A DNA stretch of 52,780 nucleotides from Aeromonas bivalvium (GTDB taxonomy: Bacteria; Pseudomonadota; Gammaproteobacteria; Enterobacterales; Aeromonadaceae). A program made the translations under genes and the position numbers. Of the stretch, positions 39,677 to 47,412 are shown piece after piece. Below the pieces are notes generated by a model. It worked only from the letters and a program-made list of their open reading frames with translations, had not been told where the DNA came from and made no database searches. The number at the start of each line of letters is the position of its first letter. Positions within the stretch are counted from its first letter, which is position 1. The DNA lies in the NCBI RefSeq assembly GCF_000819765.1, contig NZ_CDBT01000020.1, positions 4,183-56,962 of the forward strand, written 5' to 3'.

Positions 39677-39886
39677 ATGGCCAACATGACCTACACCCAA
39701 GCCGCTTACCAGCAGTCCAGCGAGCTGAACCTGGCGACTCGCGCCAAACAGACCTTCCTGACCTGGCTGGAACGCAGCCGCAGCCGTCGCCAGCTCTCCG
39801 AGCTGCCCGCCTACCTGCTCAAGGATATCGGCCTGAACGAAGCCGACCGCTATCAGGAAACCAGCAAGCCGTTCTGGCGTGGTTGA
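39677..39886 (+). CDS. Small DUF1127 (YjiS-like) protein
   Basis: 69 residues starting MANMTYTQAAYQQSSELNLA. The C-terminal half R-S-R-R-Q-L-S-E-L-P-A-Y-L-L-K-D-I-G-L-N, followed by E-A-D-R-Y-Q-E, is the DUF1127 signature (x-L-x-x-L-x-x-x-x-L-x-D-I-G-L-x-R). DUF1127 proteins are small, Arg-rich and linked in other bacteria to phosphate and carbon metabolism and RNA turnover. GAGAGGAG precedes the ATG by about eight bases. Monocistronic. Confidence 0.9.
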   Translation: MANMTYTQAAYQQSSELNLATRAKQTFLTWLERSRSRRQLSELPAYLLKDIGLNEADRYQETSKPFWRG

Positions 39887-40084
39887 TTGACCTGGCATGG
39901 ATGCCTCGTTTCTCTCCTCGCCTCACCGGCCCCCGGCCAACCTCCTGCTCCCCTGAATGCTCCCTCGTTTACCCCCTTGCCCTGCCCCGCACTCTGATGA
40001 CTGCATGGAGCTCGTTCCCTCTTGCATTGTTATTCTAATGATTGAATTTGTTTAAAAAATTGTTTTTAAGGCAGGCCGCTGCCG

Positions 40085-40090
40085 TATAAT
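40085..40090 (+). promoter_or_regulatory. -10 element of the astE promoter
   Basis: A perfect TATAAT 23 bases before the astE ATG. The best -35 candidate, TTGTTT (40060-40065), gives a 19-base spacer. The preceding 60 bases are AT-rich. Confidence 0.5.
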
Positions 40091-40112
40091 CTGCGCCATC
40101 GACAGTGACAAG

Positions 40113-41147
40113 ATGGTGAAACGGATGATCCCTCAACATGACTTCCTGGCGCTGAGTCGCCGCCACGAATGGCAGCTCGATCCCTTCTCTTTTTCCCTGG
40201 CCGATGGGGCCCTGGCGCAGGTGTGGGATACCGGAGTGATCTGCATCGAGCCGGCCGAGGGCCTGCGCGCCGATCCCGGCAAGGAGATAGTGCTCTCCTG
40301 TGGCATTCACGGTAACGAGACGGCCCCCATCGAGCTTTGCAACCAGCTGCTCGGCAAGCTGCTCGGGGGAGCGCTGAGCGCCCGCCATCGGGTCCTGTTT
40401 CTGTTTGGCAACCCGGCGGCCATGAACCTGGGGGTGCGGGAGGTCGAAGAGAACATGAACCGGCTGTTCAGCGGTGCCCACAGCAAGGGGGAGGGGCTGT
40501 GCAACCGGGAGCGGATCCGCGCCATGCGTCTCGAACAGTATGTGTCCCGCTTCTACTCCGACTCCGGGGCCGAGCGACTGCATTATGATCTGCATACCGC
40601 CATCCGCGGCTCCCGTCACGAGAAGTTCGCCGTCTACCCCTTCCCCCACGAACGCCCCTACAGCCAGGAGCAGATCCGCTTCCTCGGTGCCTGCGGGGTG
40701 CGCACCATCTTGCTCTCGAACGGCCCCACTACCACCTTCAGCTATTACAGCGCCCATCAGCATGGCGCCCATGGCTTCACGGTGGAGCTCGGCAAGGTGC
40801 GTCCCTTCGGCGAGAATGACATGACCCGCTTCATCGAGGCCAGACAGGCGTTGCAGGAGCTGGTCTGCGAAGAGCGCGTCCGGCTGGAACCCTGGCGGCC
40901 GGAGGATTTCAACATCTTCACCATCGATCGGGTGATCAACAAGCGCACTGCGGATTTTCGCTTCCTGTTTGCCAGTGATGTCGACAATTTCACCGAATTT
41001 CCGCAAGGTTTCGTGCTGGCGGAAGATGGCGATCTGCGCCATGTGGTGGAGCAGGAGCGGGAGGCCGTGGTCTTCCCCAATGCCAATGTCGCCATCGGCC
41101 AGCGTACCGTGCTGCTGGTGGTGCCGACCCGGTTGTGGGATGCCTGA
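40113..41147 (+). CDS. astE: Succinylglutamate desuccinylase
   Basis: 344 residues. AstE hydrolyses N2-succinylglutamate to succinate and glutamate, the last step of the arginine succinyltransferase pathway. The zinc carboxypeptidase-like site is visible: H-G-N-E (His66, Glu69) and the third ligand His161 in L-H-Y-D-L-H-T-A-I-R-G-S; E-N-M-N-R-L-F and the catalytic-Glu region F-T-V-E-L-G-K are present. The other ast genes are not beside it, so it stands apart from any astCADB operon. A terminator follows. Confidence 0.94.
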   Translation: MVKRMIPQHDFLALSRRHEWQLDPFSFSLADGALAQVWDTGVICIEPAEGLRADPGKEIVLSCGIHGNETAPIELCNQLLGKLLGGALSARHRVLFLFGNPAAMNLGVREVEENMNRLFSGAHSKGEGLCNRERIRAMRLEQYVSRFYSDSGAERLHYDLHTAIRGSRHEKFAVYPFPHERPYSQEQIRFLGACGVRTILLSNGPTTTFSYYSAHQHGAHGFTVELGKVRPFGENDMTRFIEARQALQELVCEERVRLEPWRPEDFNIFTIDRVINKRTADFRFLFASDVDNFTEFPQGFVLAEDGDLRHVVEQEREAVVFPNANVAIGQRTVLLVVPTRLWDA

Positions 41148-41203
41148 CACCCCAGGGGTGACCCCCTTGGCGGGGAGCGGCCTTGCGGCCACATGATGCA
41201 AAG

Positions 41204-41228
41204 AGGAGCCGGGAGAGGCTCCTTTTTT
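41204..41228 (+). terminator. Rho-independent terminator after astE
   Basis: AGGAGCC (41204-41210) and GGCTCCT (41217-41223), 6-base loop, T-run to 41228. Confidence 0.85.
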
Positions 41229-41308
41229 GTTGCCAGTCCATCAGACCAACCGGCTGCTTTTCAACCAAAATACAGAGGATATCGCTGGGGTTATTTGCTT
41301 TTGCCACA

Positions 41309-41338
41309 TTGCGCTTTGGTTAACATCCTGTTTACATT
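41309..41338 (+). promoter_or_regulatory. Candidate promoter of the 2-oxoacid dehydrogenase operon
   Basis: TTGCGC (41309-41314), 18-base spacer, TACATT (41333-41338), about 48 bases before the E1 alpha ATG, within a short AT-rich stretch. Confidence 0.35.
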
Positions 41339-41385
41339 TTAAGGGTCACCTCTGGTGGTGACGTAACCACGGCAAGGAGCCAGTT

Positions 41386-42480
41386 ATGACCCATGTCGAC
41401 ATCCCTTTCCTTCGTTACCTCGATGAGGGGGGGCGCCCGGTCGCCACACTACCGACCTGGCTGGACAAGGAGCTGCTGCACACCTTCTACCGCAACATGG
41501 TGATGGTGCGCAGCTATGACAAGAAAGCCATCGCGCTGCAACGTACCGGCAAGCTGGGGACCTTCCCCTCCCATCTGGGGGCCGAGGCGGTCGGGATTGG
41601 CGTCGGTCTCGCCATGCAGGCCCAGGACGTCTATGTGCCTTACTACCGCGACATGCCGACCCTGTTCGTGCGCGGCGTGCCCATGGAAAAAAATCTCCAG
41701 TATTGGGGCGGCGATGAGCGGGGTAGCGTCTTCAACAAGCCAGACGGCACCCCCTCCGAAGATCTGCCCATCTGTGTGCCCATCGCCACGCAAGTGACCC
41801 ATGCCTGTGGGGTGGCGGCCGCCTTCAAGCTGCGTCAGCAAGCCAGAGTGGCCGTGGTCACCATCGGCGATGGCGGCACCTCCAAGGGGGACTTCCTCGA
41901 GGGGCTCAACTGCGCCGGCGTCTGGCATCTGCCCATGGTGATGGTGATCAACAACAACCAGTGGGCCATCTCGGTGCCGCGCAAGCTGCAATCGAGTGCC
42001 CCCACCTTGGCCCAGAAAGGCATTGGTGCCGGGGTGCCCAGCATCCAGGTCGATGGCAACGACGTGCTCGCCGTCTACGATGCCACCCTGACGGCGGTGG
42101 AGCGGGCCCGCGCCGGCAAGGGGCCCACCCTGATCGAGGCCATCAGCTACCGGCTCGGTGACCACACCACGGCGGACGATGCGACCCGTTATCGCGACGC
42201 CGCCGAAGTCGAAGCGGCCTGGGCGAAGGAGCCGGTCAAGCGGCTGCGCCAGTTCATGGTCGAGCGCGGCTGGTGGGACGAGTCCCGGGAACAGACCCTG
42301 CTGAGCGAAGCCGCCAGCCAGGTGGAGCAGGCGGTGGCTGCCTATGAGGCCATGACGGCCCAGCCGCCGGAATCGCTCATCGATTACCAGTTTGCCGAGC
42401 TGCCCCGGGATTATCTCGGTCAGCGCCAGCGTATCATCGACAAGGCCATGGCCGGGCAGGGAGGGCGATCCTATGAATAA
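41386..42480 (+). CDS. 2-oxoacid dehydrogenase E1 component, alpha subunit
   Basis: 364 residues. Thiamine-diphosphate motif G-D-G-G-T-S-K-G-D-F...N-N-N (161-191); phosphorylation-loop-like D-H-T-T-A-D-D-A-T-R-Y-R; P-S-H-L-G-A-E-A and Y-Y-R-D-M-P near the N-terminus. With the E1 beta subunit it decarboxylates a 2-oxoacid and passes the acyl group to E2 lipoyl-lysine. The heterotetrameric E1 type occurs in both pyruvate and branched-chain 2-oxoacid dehydrogenases; I favour branched-chain (Bkd) but sequence alone does not decide. Operon with E1 beta (83-base gap) and E2. Confidence 0.9.
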   Translation: MTHVDIPFLRYLDEGGRPVATLPTWLDKELLHTFYRNMVMVRSYDKKAIALQRTGKLGTFPSHLGAEAVGIGVGLAMQAQDVYVPYYRDMPTLFVRGVPMEKNLQYWGGDERGSVFNKPDGTPSEDLPICVPIATQVTHACGVAAAFKLRQQARVAVVTIGDGGTSKGDFLEGLNCAGVWHLPMVMVINNNQWAISVPRKLQSSAPTLAQKGIGAGVPSIQVDGNDVLAVYDATLTAVERARAGKGPTLIEAISYRLGDHTTADDATRYRDAAEVEAAWAKEPVKRLRQFMVERGWWDESREQTLLSEAASQVEQAVAAYEAMTAQPPESLIDYQFAELPRDYLGQRQRIIDKAMAGQGGRSYE

Positions 42481-42563
42481 GTCGAGGACACAGGAAGGTA
42501 TCCCTCTGTTCGTGCCGGGCGTGGACCTGTCGTCTTGCATCGAATCTGGCGAGGAGGCATGCC

Positions 42564-43550
42564 ATGAGTGACATGACCCTGCTCGAGGCAGTCAACCTGG
42601 CCCTGCATCACGAGATGGAGCAGGACCCGGACGTGGTGGTACTGGGGGAAGATGTGGGGGTCAACGGCGGCGTGTTTCGTGCCACCGTCGGTCTGCGTGA
42701 CAAATTTGGCTTCAAGCGGGTGATAGACACGCCCCTGGCGGAAGGATTGATCGCCGGGGTGGCGGTCGGCATGGCGACCCAGGGGCTCAAGCCGGTGGCC
42801 GAGTTCCAGTTTCAGGGATTCGTCTTCCCCGGCATGGAGCAGATCGTCTGTCAGGCGGCGCGCATGCGCAATCGCACCCGGGGGCGCCTGAGCTGCCCCA
42901 TCGTCTATCGCTCCCCCTATGGGGCCGGCATCCACTCACCCGAACACCACAGCGAGAGCGTCGAGGCGCTGTTTGCCCATATCCCGGGGTTGAGGGTGGT
43001 GATCCCATCAAGCCCCAAACGGACCTATGGTCTGCTGCTCTCAGCCATCCGCTGCCCGGATCCCGTGATGTTCTTCGAGCCGGATCGCATCTATCGCGCC
43101 ATGAAATCGGACGTGGTGGACGACGGTGTGGGCCTGCCGCTGGACGTCTGCTTTACCCTGCGTTCCGGTCATGACCTGACGGTGGTGGCCTGGGGCGCCT
43201 GTCTCCTGGAGGTGATGAAGGCGAGCCAGATCCTCAGTGAAGAGGGCATCCAGTGCGAGGTGCTGGATCTGGCCACCATCAAGCCCCTGGACATGGCGAG
43301 CATCCTTGCCTCGGTACGCAAGACGGGTCGCTTGCTGGTGGTCCATGAGGCGTGCGGCAGCTTCGGGGTGGGCGCCGAAATAGTGGCCAGGGTCACGGAG
43401 GAGGCGCTCCCCAGTCTCAAGGCGCCCCCCAGGCGTCTGACCGGTGTCGATGCCGCCGTGCCTTATTACCGCAATGAGGAGCACTACCTCATCACGGAAC
43501 AGGATATAGCCCAGGCGGCTCACCAGCTGATGGAGAACAAATGGCGATGA
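42564..43550 (+). CDS. 2-oxoacid dehydrogenase E1 component, beta subunit
   Basis: 328 residues. V-L-G-E-D-V-G-V-N-G-G-V-F-R and R-V-I-D-T-P-L-A-E-G-L-I-A-G-V-A-V-G near the N-terminus, F-Q-F-Q-G-F-V, and P-Y-G-A-G-I-H-S-P-E-H-H-S-E define the transketolase pyrimidine-type domain; the C-terminal transketolase domain starts at L-T-V-V-A-W-G-A. Forms the alpha2beta2 E1 with the preceding product. Two of the histidines in H-S-P-E-H-H are those that act on the 2-oxoacid. GGAGG precedes ATG 42564. Confidence 0.92.
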   Translation: MSDMTLLEAVNLALHHEMEQDPDVVVLGEDVGVNGGVFRATVGLRDKFGFKRVIDTPLAEGLIAGVAVGMATQGLKPVAEFQFQGFVFPGMEQIVCQAARMRNRTRGRLSCPIVYRSPYGAGIHSPEHHSESVEALFAHIPGLRVVIPSSPKRTYGLLLSAIRCPDPVMFFEPDRIYRAMKSDVVDDGVGLPLDVCFTLRSGHDLTVVAWGACLLEVMKASQILSEEGIQCEVLDLATIKPLDMASILASVRKTGRLLVVHEACGSFGVGAEIVARVTEEALPSLKAPPRRLTGVDAAVPYYRNEEHYLITEQDIAQAAHQLMENKWR

Positions 43551-43644
43551 CACGTTTCACAATGTGGCGATCTGGCCGCCCATCAACAAAGCGCCATGAG
43601 AGTGTTCAGCATGTGGTGATGTCCCAGCGGATGGAGAAAGGGTC

Positions 43645-44742
43645 ATGAAATATTTCAAATTGCCGGATCTTGGCGAAGGGCTGGCCGAGGCGGAGATAGT
43701 GGAGTGGAAGGTGACCGCCGGGGATGAGGTCAAGGTGGATCAGGTGCTGCTCTCGGTCGAAACCGCCAAGGCGCTGGTGGATGTGCCTTCCCCGGTCAAT
43801 GGCGTCATTGCCCGGCTCTGTGGCCAGGAGGGAGATATATTGCACATCGGCGCCCCCCTGGTGGAGTTTGAGGGAGGCGAAGACGACGGCACCGTGGTCG
43901 GCAAGGTGAGCAGTACTCAGCAACACATAGAGGATCACTTCGTGGCCGGGGTGCTGGCGTCCGGCGGGCAACTGGTACAGGCGATGCCTGCGGTACGCCT
44001 GCTGGCTCAGCAGCTGGGGGTGGAGATCAACGGCCTCAAGGGCAGCGGTGCCGGTGGTCTGGTGCTGGAGCAGGACGTGCAGCTGGCGTTCGAGGCCCAG
44101 CAAGGCAGCGGCAACGAATTTCTCAAGGGGGCACGCCGGGCCATGGCCAAGGCAATGGAACATTCCCACCGTACCGTGGTGCCGGTCAGCATCACGGACG
44201 AGGTCGACCTGCGCGCCTGGCGAGCCGATGAAGATGTGACCGTGCGCCTCATCAAGGCCATCGGAGTCGCCTGCCGCGCCGAGCCTTCGATGAATGCCTG
44301 GTTTGATGGGGAGACCCTGTCGCGGCGCCTGTTTGATGAGGTCAATGTGGCGATCGCTGTGGATTCACGCCATGGACTCTATGTCCCCGTGATGGAGAAT
44401 GTGGCCGAACGCGAACCCGCCGACATTCGCCAGGGGCTGGATCGCATGATAGCGGACGTCAAGGCGCGGGCCGTACCGAGGGAGATGCTGCAGGGGGCCA
44501 CCATCACCCTCACCAACTTCGGTGCCATTGCCGGTCGCTATGCCAGCCCGATCGTGACCCCGCCCCAGGTGGCCATCGTAGGGGCCGGCACCCTGTTCGA
44601 AAAGGTGGTGTTCGTGCAGGGAGAGGCGCGACCAATCAGGGCGTTGCCATTGTCGATGACGTTTGATCACAGGGCTTGTACCGGCGGCGAGGCGGCACGC
44701 TTCCTCAAGGCGCTGGTGCAGGCGCTGGAAGCGGCGAGTTGA
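43645..44742 (+). CDS. Dihydrolipoamide acyltransferase (E2) of the 2-oxoacid dehydrogenase complex
   Basis: 365 residues: a single lipoyl domain (2-77, lipoyl-lysine K42 in V-E-T-A-K-A), a peripheral-subunit binding domain (about 113-147, M-P-A-V-R-L-L-A-Q-Q-L-G), and the acyltransferase core (from ~160). The C-terminal active-site region reads F-D-H-R-A-C-T-G-G-E-A (His342), with Thr346 where the common D-H-R-x-x-D-G motif has Asp. Single lipoyl domain and this variant motif are seen in other gammaproteobacterial Bkd-like E2 proteins. No lpd (E3) gene follows, so E3 must come from elsewhere. Confidence 0.92.
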   Translation: MKYFKLPDLGEGLAEAEIVEWKVTAGDEVKVDQVLLSVETAKALVDVPSPVNGVIARLCGQEGDILHIGAPLVEFEGGEDDGTVVGKVSSTQQHIEDHFVAGVLASGGQLVQAMPAVRLLAQQLGVEINGLKGSGAGGLVLEQDVQLAFEAQQGSGNEFLKGARRAMAKAMEHSHRTVVPVSITDEVDLRAWRADEDVTVRLIKAIGVACRAEPSMNAWFDGETLSRRLFDEVNVAIAVDSRHGLYVPVMENVAEREPADIRQGLDRMIADVKARAVPREMLQGATITLTNFGAIAGRYASPIVTPPQVAIVGAGTLFEKVVFVQGEARPIRALPLSMTFDHRACTGGEAARFLKALVQALEAAS

Positions 44743-44780
44743 TAGTCGCTGTGCTCCGCGTTGGCGGGGCACAAATATGT

Positions 44781-44808
44781 TTGCGTAATGAGCAAAGCCA
44801 CGTATAAT
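44781..44808 (+). promoter_or_regulatory. Promoter of the cold-shock protein gene
   Basis: TTGCGT (44781-44786), 16-base spacer, TATAAT (44803-44808). Predicts a leader of about 135 nt before the ATG at 44951, typical of cspA-type genes whose 5' UTR controls cold induction. Confidence 0.65.
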
Positions 44809-44835
44809 CAATCGAGCTTGAAAAAGGCGATGTTT

Positions 44836-44880
44836 ATGTCAATGAATACGATGTCCTGCATCTTTTCCTGTTGTTCATAA
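44836..44880 (+). CDS. Possible Met/Cys-rich leader peptide in the csp 5' UTR
   Basis: An open frame ATG 44836 to TAA 44880 (14 residues, [14 protein letters not shown]; an ATG at 44830 adds two) lies in the csp leader, with AAGG (44824-44827) eight bases upstream of 44836. Three cysteines and three methionines in 14 residues are unusual. Could be chance. Confidence 0.25.
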   Translation: MSMNTMSCIFSCCS

Positions 44881-44950
44881 GTCACTCCCTCTTTCGAAGC
44901 TTTGTCCGCCTTTCAAGGCACGAGTAATTTTTGAATACAGGTTTATAGAT

Positions 44951-45160
44951 ATGTCTAACATGATCACCGGTACCGTTAAATTCTTCAACGAAACCAAAGG
45001 CTTCGGCTTCATCCAGCAAGAAAACGGCCCGGATGTGTTCGTACACTTCAGCGCCATTCAAGGTAACGGCTTCCGTACCCTGGCTGAAGGTCAGCGCGTA
45101 CAGTTCTCCGTGACCCAAGGTCAGAAAGGCCCGCAGGCTGAGAACGTAACCGCTCTGTAA
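44951..45160 (+). CDS. Cold-shock domain protein (CspA family)
   Basis: 69 residues, a single OB-fold cold-shock domain. RNP1 is K-G-F-G-F-I-Q (16-22) and RNP2 V-F-V-H-F (29-33), the single-stranded nucleic acid binding surface. Acts as an RNA chaperone. Long leader and strong terminator indicate a monocistronic, post-transcriptionally controlled gene. The exact Csp paralogue (cspA, C, D or E equivalent) cannot be fixed. Confidence 0.95.
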   Translation: MSNMITGTVKFFNETKGFGFIQQENGPDVFVHFSAIQGNGFRTLAEGQRVQFSVTQGQKGPQAENVTAL

Positions 45161-45178
45161 TTGTTACAGAATTTAAGA

Positions 45179-45216
45179 AAGCCGTGGTGCCTCAGGTACC
45201 ACGGCTTTTTGTTTTT
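45179..45216 (+). terminator. Rho-independent terminator of the csp gene
   Basis: AAGCCGTGGT (45179-45188) and ACCACGGCTT (45198-45207) form a perfect 10-bp stem followed by a T-rich run. Confidence 0.93.
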
Positions 45217-45386
45217 CTGGCATCCAGGCGACCGTCATGGTGTGGCATGCGCCACGCTGGCGGGCGATGCAAGCAGCCGTTTCCAGGCTCTTCATAGTGC
45301 CATGGAGAACAAGGTATGTTCCGCCTGCTCTGGCGCGTCTCGTCCCATGTCAGGGGGGAGAGGAGAGTGATCGTTTGCGCAAGCCT

Positions 45387-45728
45387 ATGAAGAGAGGGGC
45401 CTGGTTGGCCGCAAGTCTGGTGCTCGCGACGGCACAGGGGTCACCTTCCTCACTCATGGCTCCCGAGTCGAGCGCCGCCAGCCCTGATGTGGTTGGCGCC
45501 GAGCAGGCCAGGATGACCTGTCTGCGCTTCGTGCATGTTCGTCTGGGGGTTGAGACAACCCCCATCAGTATCGAGACTCGCCCCGTGCCCGCTCAGGCCG
45601 GGCAATGGTGGGTGGGCGGCAATGTAAAAGGACCCGAGGGTCCTTTGCTGTTTGCGTGTCATCTGCGCCAGGGGGCGCGCTGGGAGCTGCTCGACTTCGC
45701 ACTCTGGGCGGCTAGGCCTCCGGTTTGA
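45387..45728 (+). CDS. Small exported protein of unknown function
   Basis: 113 residues from ATG 45387: signal peptide MKRGAWLAASLVLATAQGSP, then a Ser/Ala-rich linker and a compact domain (M-T-C-L-R-F-V-H-V...G-Q-W-W-V-G-G-N-V-K-G-P-E-G-P-L-L-F-A-C-H-L). Two cysteines could pair in the periplasm. A TTG at 45375 is closer to the GGAGAG at 45361-45366, so the start is uncertain. Overlaps the convergent TIGR02647 gene by 17 bases. No family recognised. Confidence 0.55.
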   Translation: MKRGAWLAASLVLATAQGSPSSLMAPESSAASPDVVGAEQARMTCLRFVHVRLGVETTPISIETRPVPAQAGQWWVGGNVKGPEGPLLFACHLRQGARWELLDFALWAARPPV

Positions 45729-45963
45729 GGGCGACCAGCAGGTGCTGCAGGTGTTCCACCATCGTCATGCCAAAGGGGGTCAGGTAACCACCATCGATGG
45801 CACTGATCAGGCCTTGGCTGTGCAGGCGTTGTGCTGCCTGACACAGGGCATCGCTCATATCACTGCGTAATTTGATCCCCACGCTCATATTCGCCGGATC
45901 AAAGCAGGCCAGTATTTTCAGCTCGTGAACAAACTCTTCGGAAATCTGGTCGATCCCAATCAT
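45712..45963 (-). CDS. TIGR02647-family small protein
   Basis: 83 residues. The sequence E-E-F-V-H-E-L-K-I-L-A-C-F-D...G-I-K-L-R...A-A-Q-R-L-H-S-Q-G-L-I...D-G-G-Y-L-T-P-F-G...H-L-Q-H-L-L follows the TIGR02647 pattern, a small conserved gammaproteobacterial family of unknown function that looks like a winged-helix or marker-type fold. AAGGAG sits seven bases before the ATG. Its upstream region contains two dyads, suggesting regulated expression. Confidence 0.8.
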   Translation of the reverse strand: MIGIDQISEEFVHELKILACFDPANMSVGIKLRSDMSDALCQAAQRLHSQGLISAIDGGYLTPFGMTMVEHLQHLLVALKPEA

Positions 45964-45978
45964 GGACAGGCTCCTTAC

Positions 45979-46016
45979 GCTAATGATGTATGCAAATTAG
46001 CACTCCCCTAGGGAGT
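45979..46016. repeat. Two adjacent inverted repeats upstream of the TIGR02647 gene
   Basis: GCTAAT-N11-ATTAGC (45979-46001) abuts ACTCCC-CTA-GGGAGT (46002-46016). Both lie just upstream of the minus-strand start at 45963 and could be operator or UTR structures. Confidence 0.4.
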
Positions 46017-46173
46017 TTAGTGGGCGCTGGGTCAAACTATTGGCCATTACGGCAAGCGGGCAAGTTGAATGGTGTTTTTTCAAACAGTTGGCACAGATGA
46101 GCATTGTGCCACGCCGTGATAGGATAGGGCCTCACCGGCCCGGCCCCATCATCTTTTTTCCAAGGTTGCCATC

Positions 46174-46728
46174 ATGACCCGCATCACCCTGATCTCCTTG
46201 CTGCATCAGCTCGCCCCCCGCTTCCCCATCTATCCGGTGGCGCAACTCGTGCCGCTGATCCGGGACCATGAGGGGGAGGTATGGTTGCCGCCTCTGGCCA
46301 GCGCGGATGTGGCAGCCCTGAAGGCCGTCACTCCCCCCCGGATGCTGCGCGAGCTCGCCTCCTTGGCCCCCGGCTGGTGCGAGTTTGCCACTGGCGGCGG
46401 TGAGACGCCCGAGCTGGACGCCCTGGCCAGCTATGACGAAGAGATGCAGGAGAACCTGCATCTCTACTGGCGCCACCCCGCCAAAATAAACCACCCGATC
46501 ACCGATAACCTGTTCGAGCTGCGGCGGGAGGTGGTGGATGAGGCGCACGGCACCCAGCTGGCGGCGGCCTGGGAGCAGCAGCAAGCGCTGAGGCTGAGCC
46601 AGTTGATGGCGGCGGCCAGGGGGCAGGATCTGCTCTGTTTCGTCGAGGTCGAATCGGCTTACTGGTTGCGCCAGCGTCTGAGCGAGCAGGAGGGGGTGGA
46701 GCTGTTGACCCCGACGCTGCCTGAGTAA
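46174..46728 (+). CDS. Conserved-looking hypothetical protein, 184 residues
   Basis: ATG 46174 follows AAGG by about seven bases. No signal peptide or membrane helix. The sequence is acidic, with many E/L/A and Trp residues (L-H-L-Y-W-R-H-P, S-A-Y-W-L-R-Q-R-L) and reads as a soluble alpha/beta protein. The antisense frame is also open, as is usual in GC-rich DNA, but it lacks a ribosome site and is Gln/His/Leu-rich like other shadows here. I do not recognise a family. Confidence 0.6.
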   Translation: MTRITLISLLHQLAPRFPIYPVAQLVPLIRDHEGEVWLPPLASADVAALKAVTPPRMLRELASLAPGWCEFATGGGETPELDALASYDEEMQENLHLYWRHPAKINHPITDNLFELRREVVDEAHGTQLAAAWEQQQALRLSQLMAAARGQDLLCFVEVESAYWLRQRLSEQEGVELLTPTLPE

Positions 46729-46931
46729 ACACACAACCAGGCTCAGGGTGATGGGCAAGGTGTGTGGGGGGGCAGAGGCGCAAGGCGGCGGGATCCGCCC
46801 CTGTCACTGGACAAGGCCGTGGCAAGATGTGAACATGGCGCCCTTTATTGCGCGAGCGGCGCCGATCAGGGTCTTTTCTGCCCTCGATTGGCTCACTGCC
46901 ACGCCCACAAGTACCCACAAGAGGCTTGATC

Positions 46932-47324
46932 ATGAGCTATGAACTGACCGATACCGAGCGCAATGCCGCGCTGCAACTGAACGCCGACTACCGCTTTGAT
47001 CACTTCATCAGCAAGCTGGTCGAGCACGAAGAGCTGTTTGTCCTGACCGATGAGCACGGCGTCATGATGCTGACCACGGAAGATGAAGACTGCATCCCTG
47101 TCTGGCCGCACCCCGAGTACGCCAAGGCGTGGGCCGAAGGGGAGTGGGCCGACTGCAAGCCCCAGTCCATCACCCTCAAGGTGTGGCTGGAGCGCTGGGT
47201 CGACGGCATGGAGCAAGATGAACTGTGCGTGGCTGTGTTCCCGACCCCGGATCAGGAAGGCATAGTGCTCGAGCCCGCCGACGTGGCCGACGCCATCGCC
47301 CAGAAGCAGGCCAAGCGCGGCTGA
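46932..47324 (+). CDS. DUF2750 family protein
   Basis: 130 residues, soluble and acidic. E-R-N-A-A-L-Q-L-N-A-D-Y-R-F-D-H-F, W-P-H-P-E-Y-A-K-A-W-A-E-G-E-W and L-E-R-W-V-D-G-M-E-Q-D fit the DUF2750 pattern of bacterial immunity-like or housekeeping small proteins; role unknown. The frame opens at 46848 but the ATG at 46932 has AGAGG upstream and gives the normal family length. Followed by a strong terminator. Confidence 0.8.
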   Translation: MSYELTDTERNAALQLNADYRFDHFISKLVEHEELFVLTDEHGVMMLTTEDEDCIPVWPHPEYAKAWAEGEWADCKPQSITLKVWLERWVDGMEQDELCVAVFPTPDQEGIVLEPADVADAIAQKQAKRG

Positions 47325-47347
47325 TCGCCCCGCTTCAGGCTGCAACT

Positions 47348-47376
47348 AAAGACCCCGCCAGCAGGCGGGGTCTTTT
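47348..47376 (+). terminator. Rho-independent terminator after the DUF2750 gene
   Basis: AAAGACCCCGCC (47348-47359), AGCA loop, GGCGGGGTCTTT (47364-47375): a 12-bp stem ending in T. The A-rich left arm would also give U residues for the convergent peptide-binding protein gene, so it may serve both. Confidence 0.9.
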
Positions 47377-47412
47377 GTTTTGCCGGGTGTGCACAGCTCC
47401 CGCGGGAGCGCC

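Noticed and set aside
46132..46758. Minus-strand frame opposite the 184-residue protein
   Set aside because: Gln/His/Pro-rich shadow without a ribosome site; the plus-strand frame has one and a normal composition.
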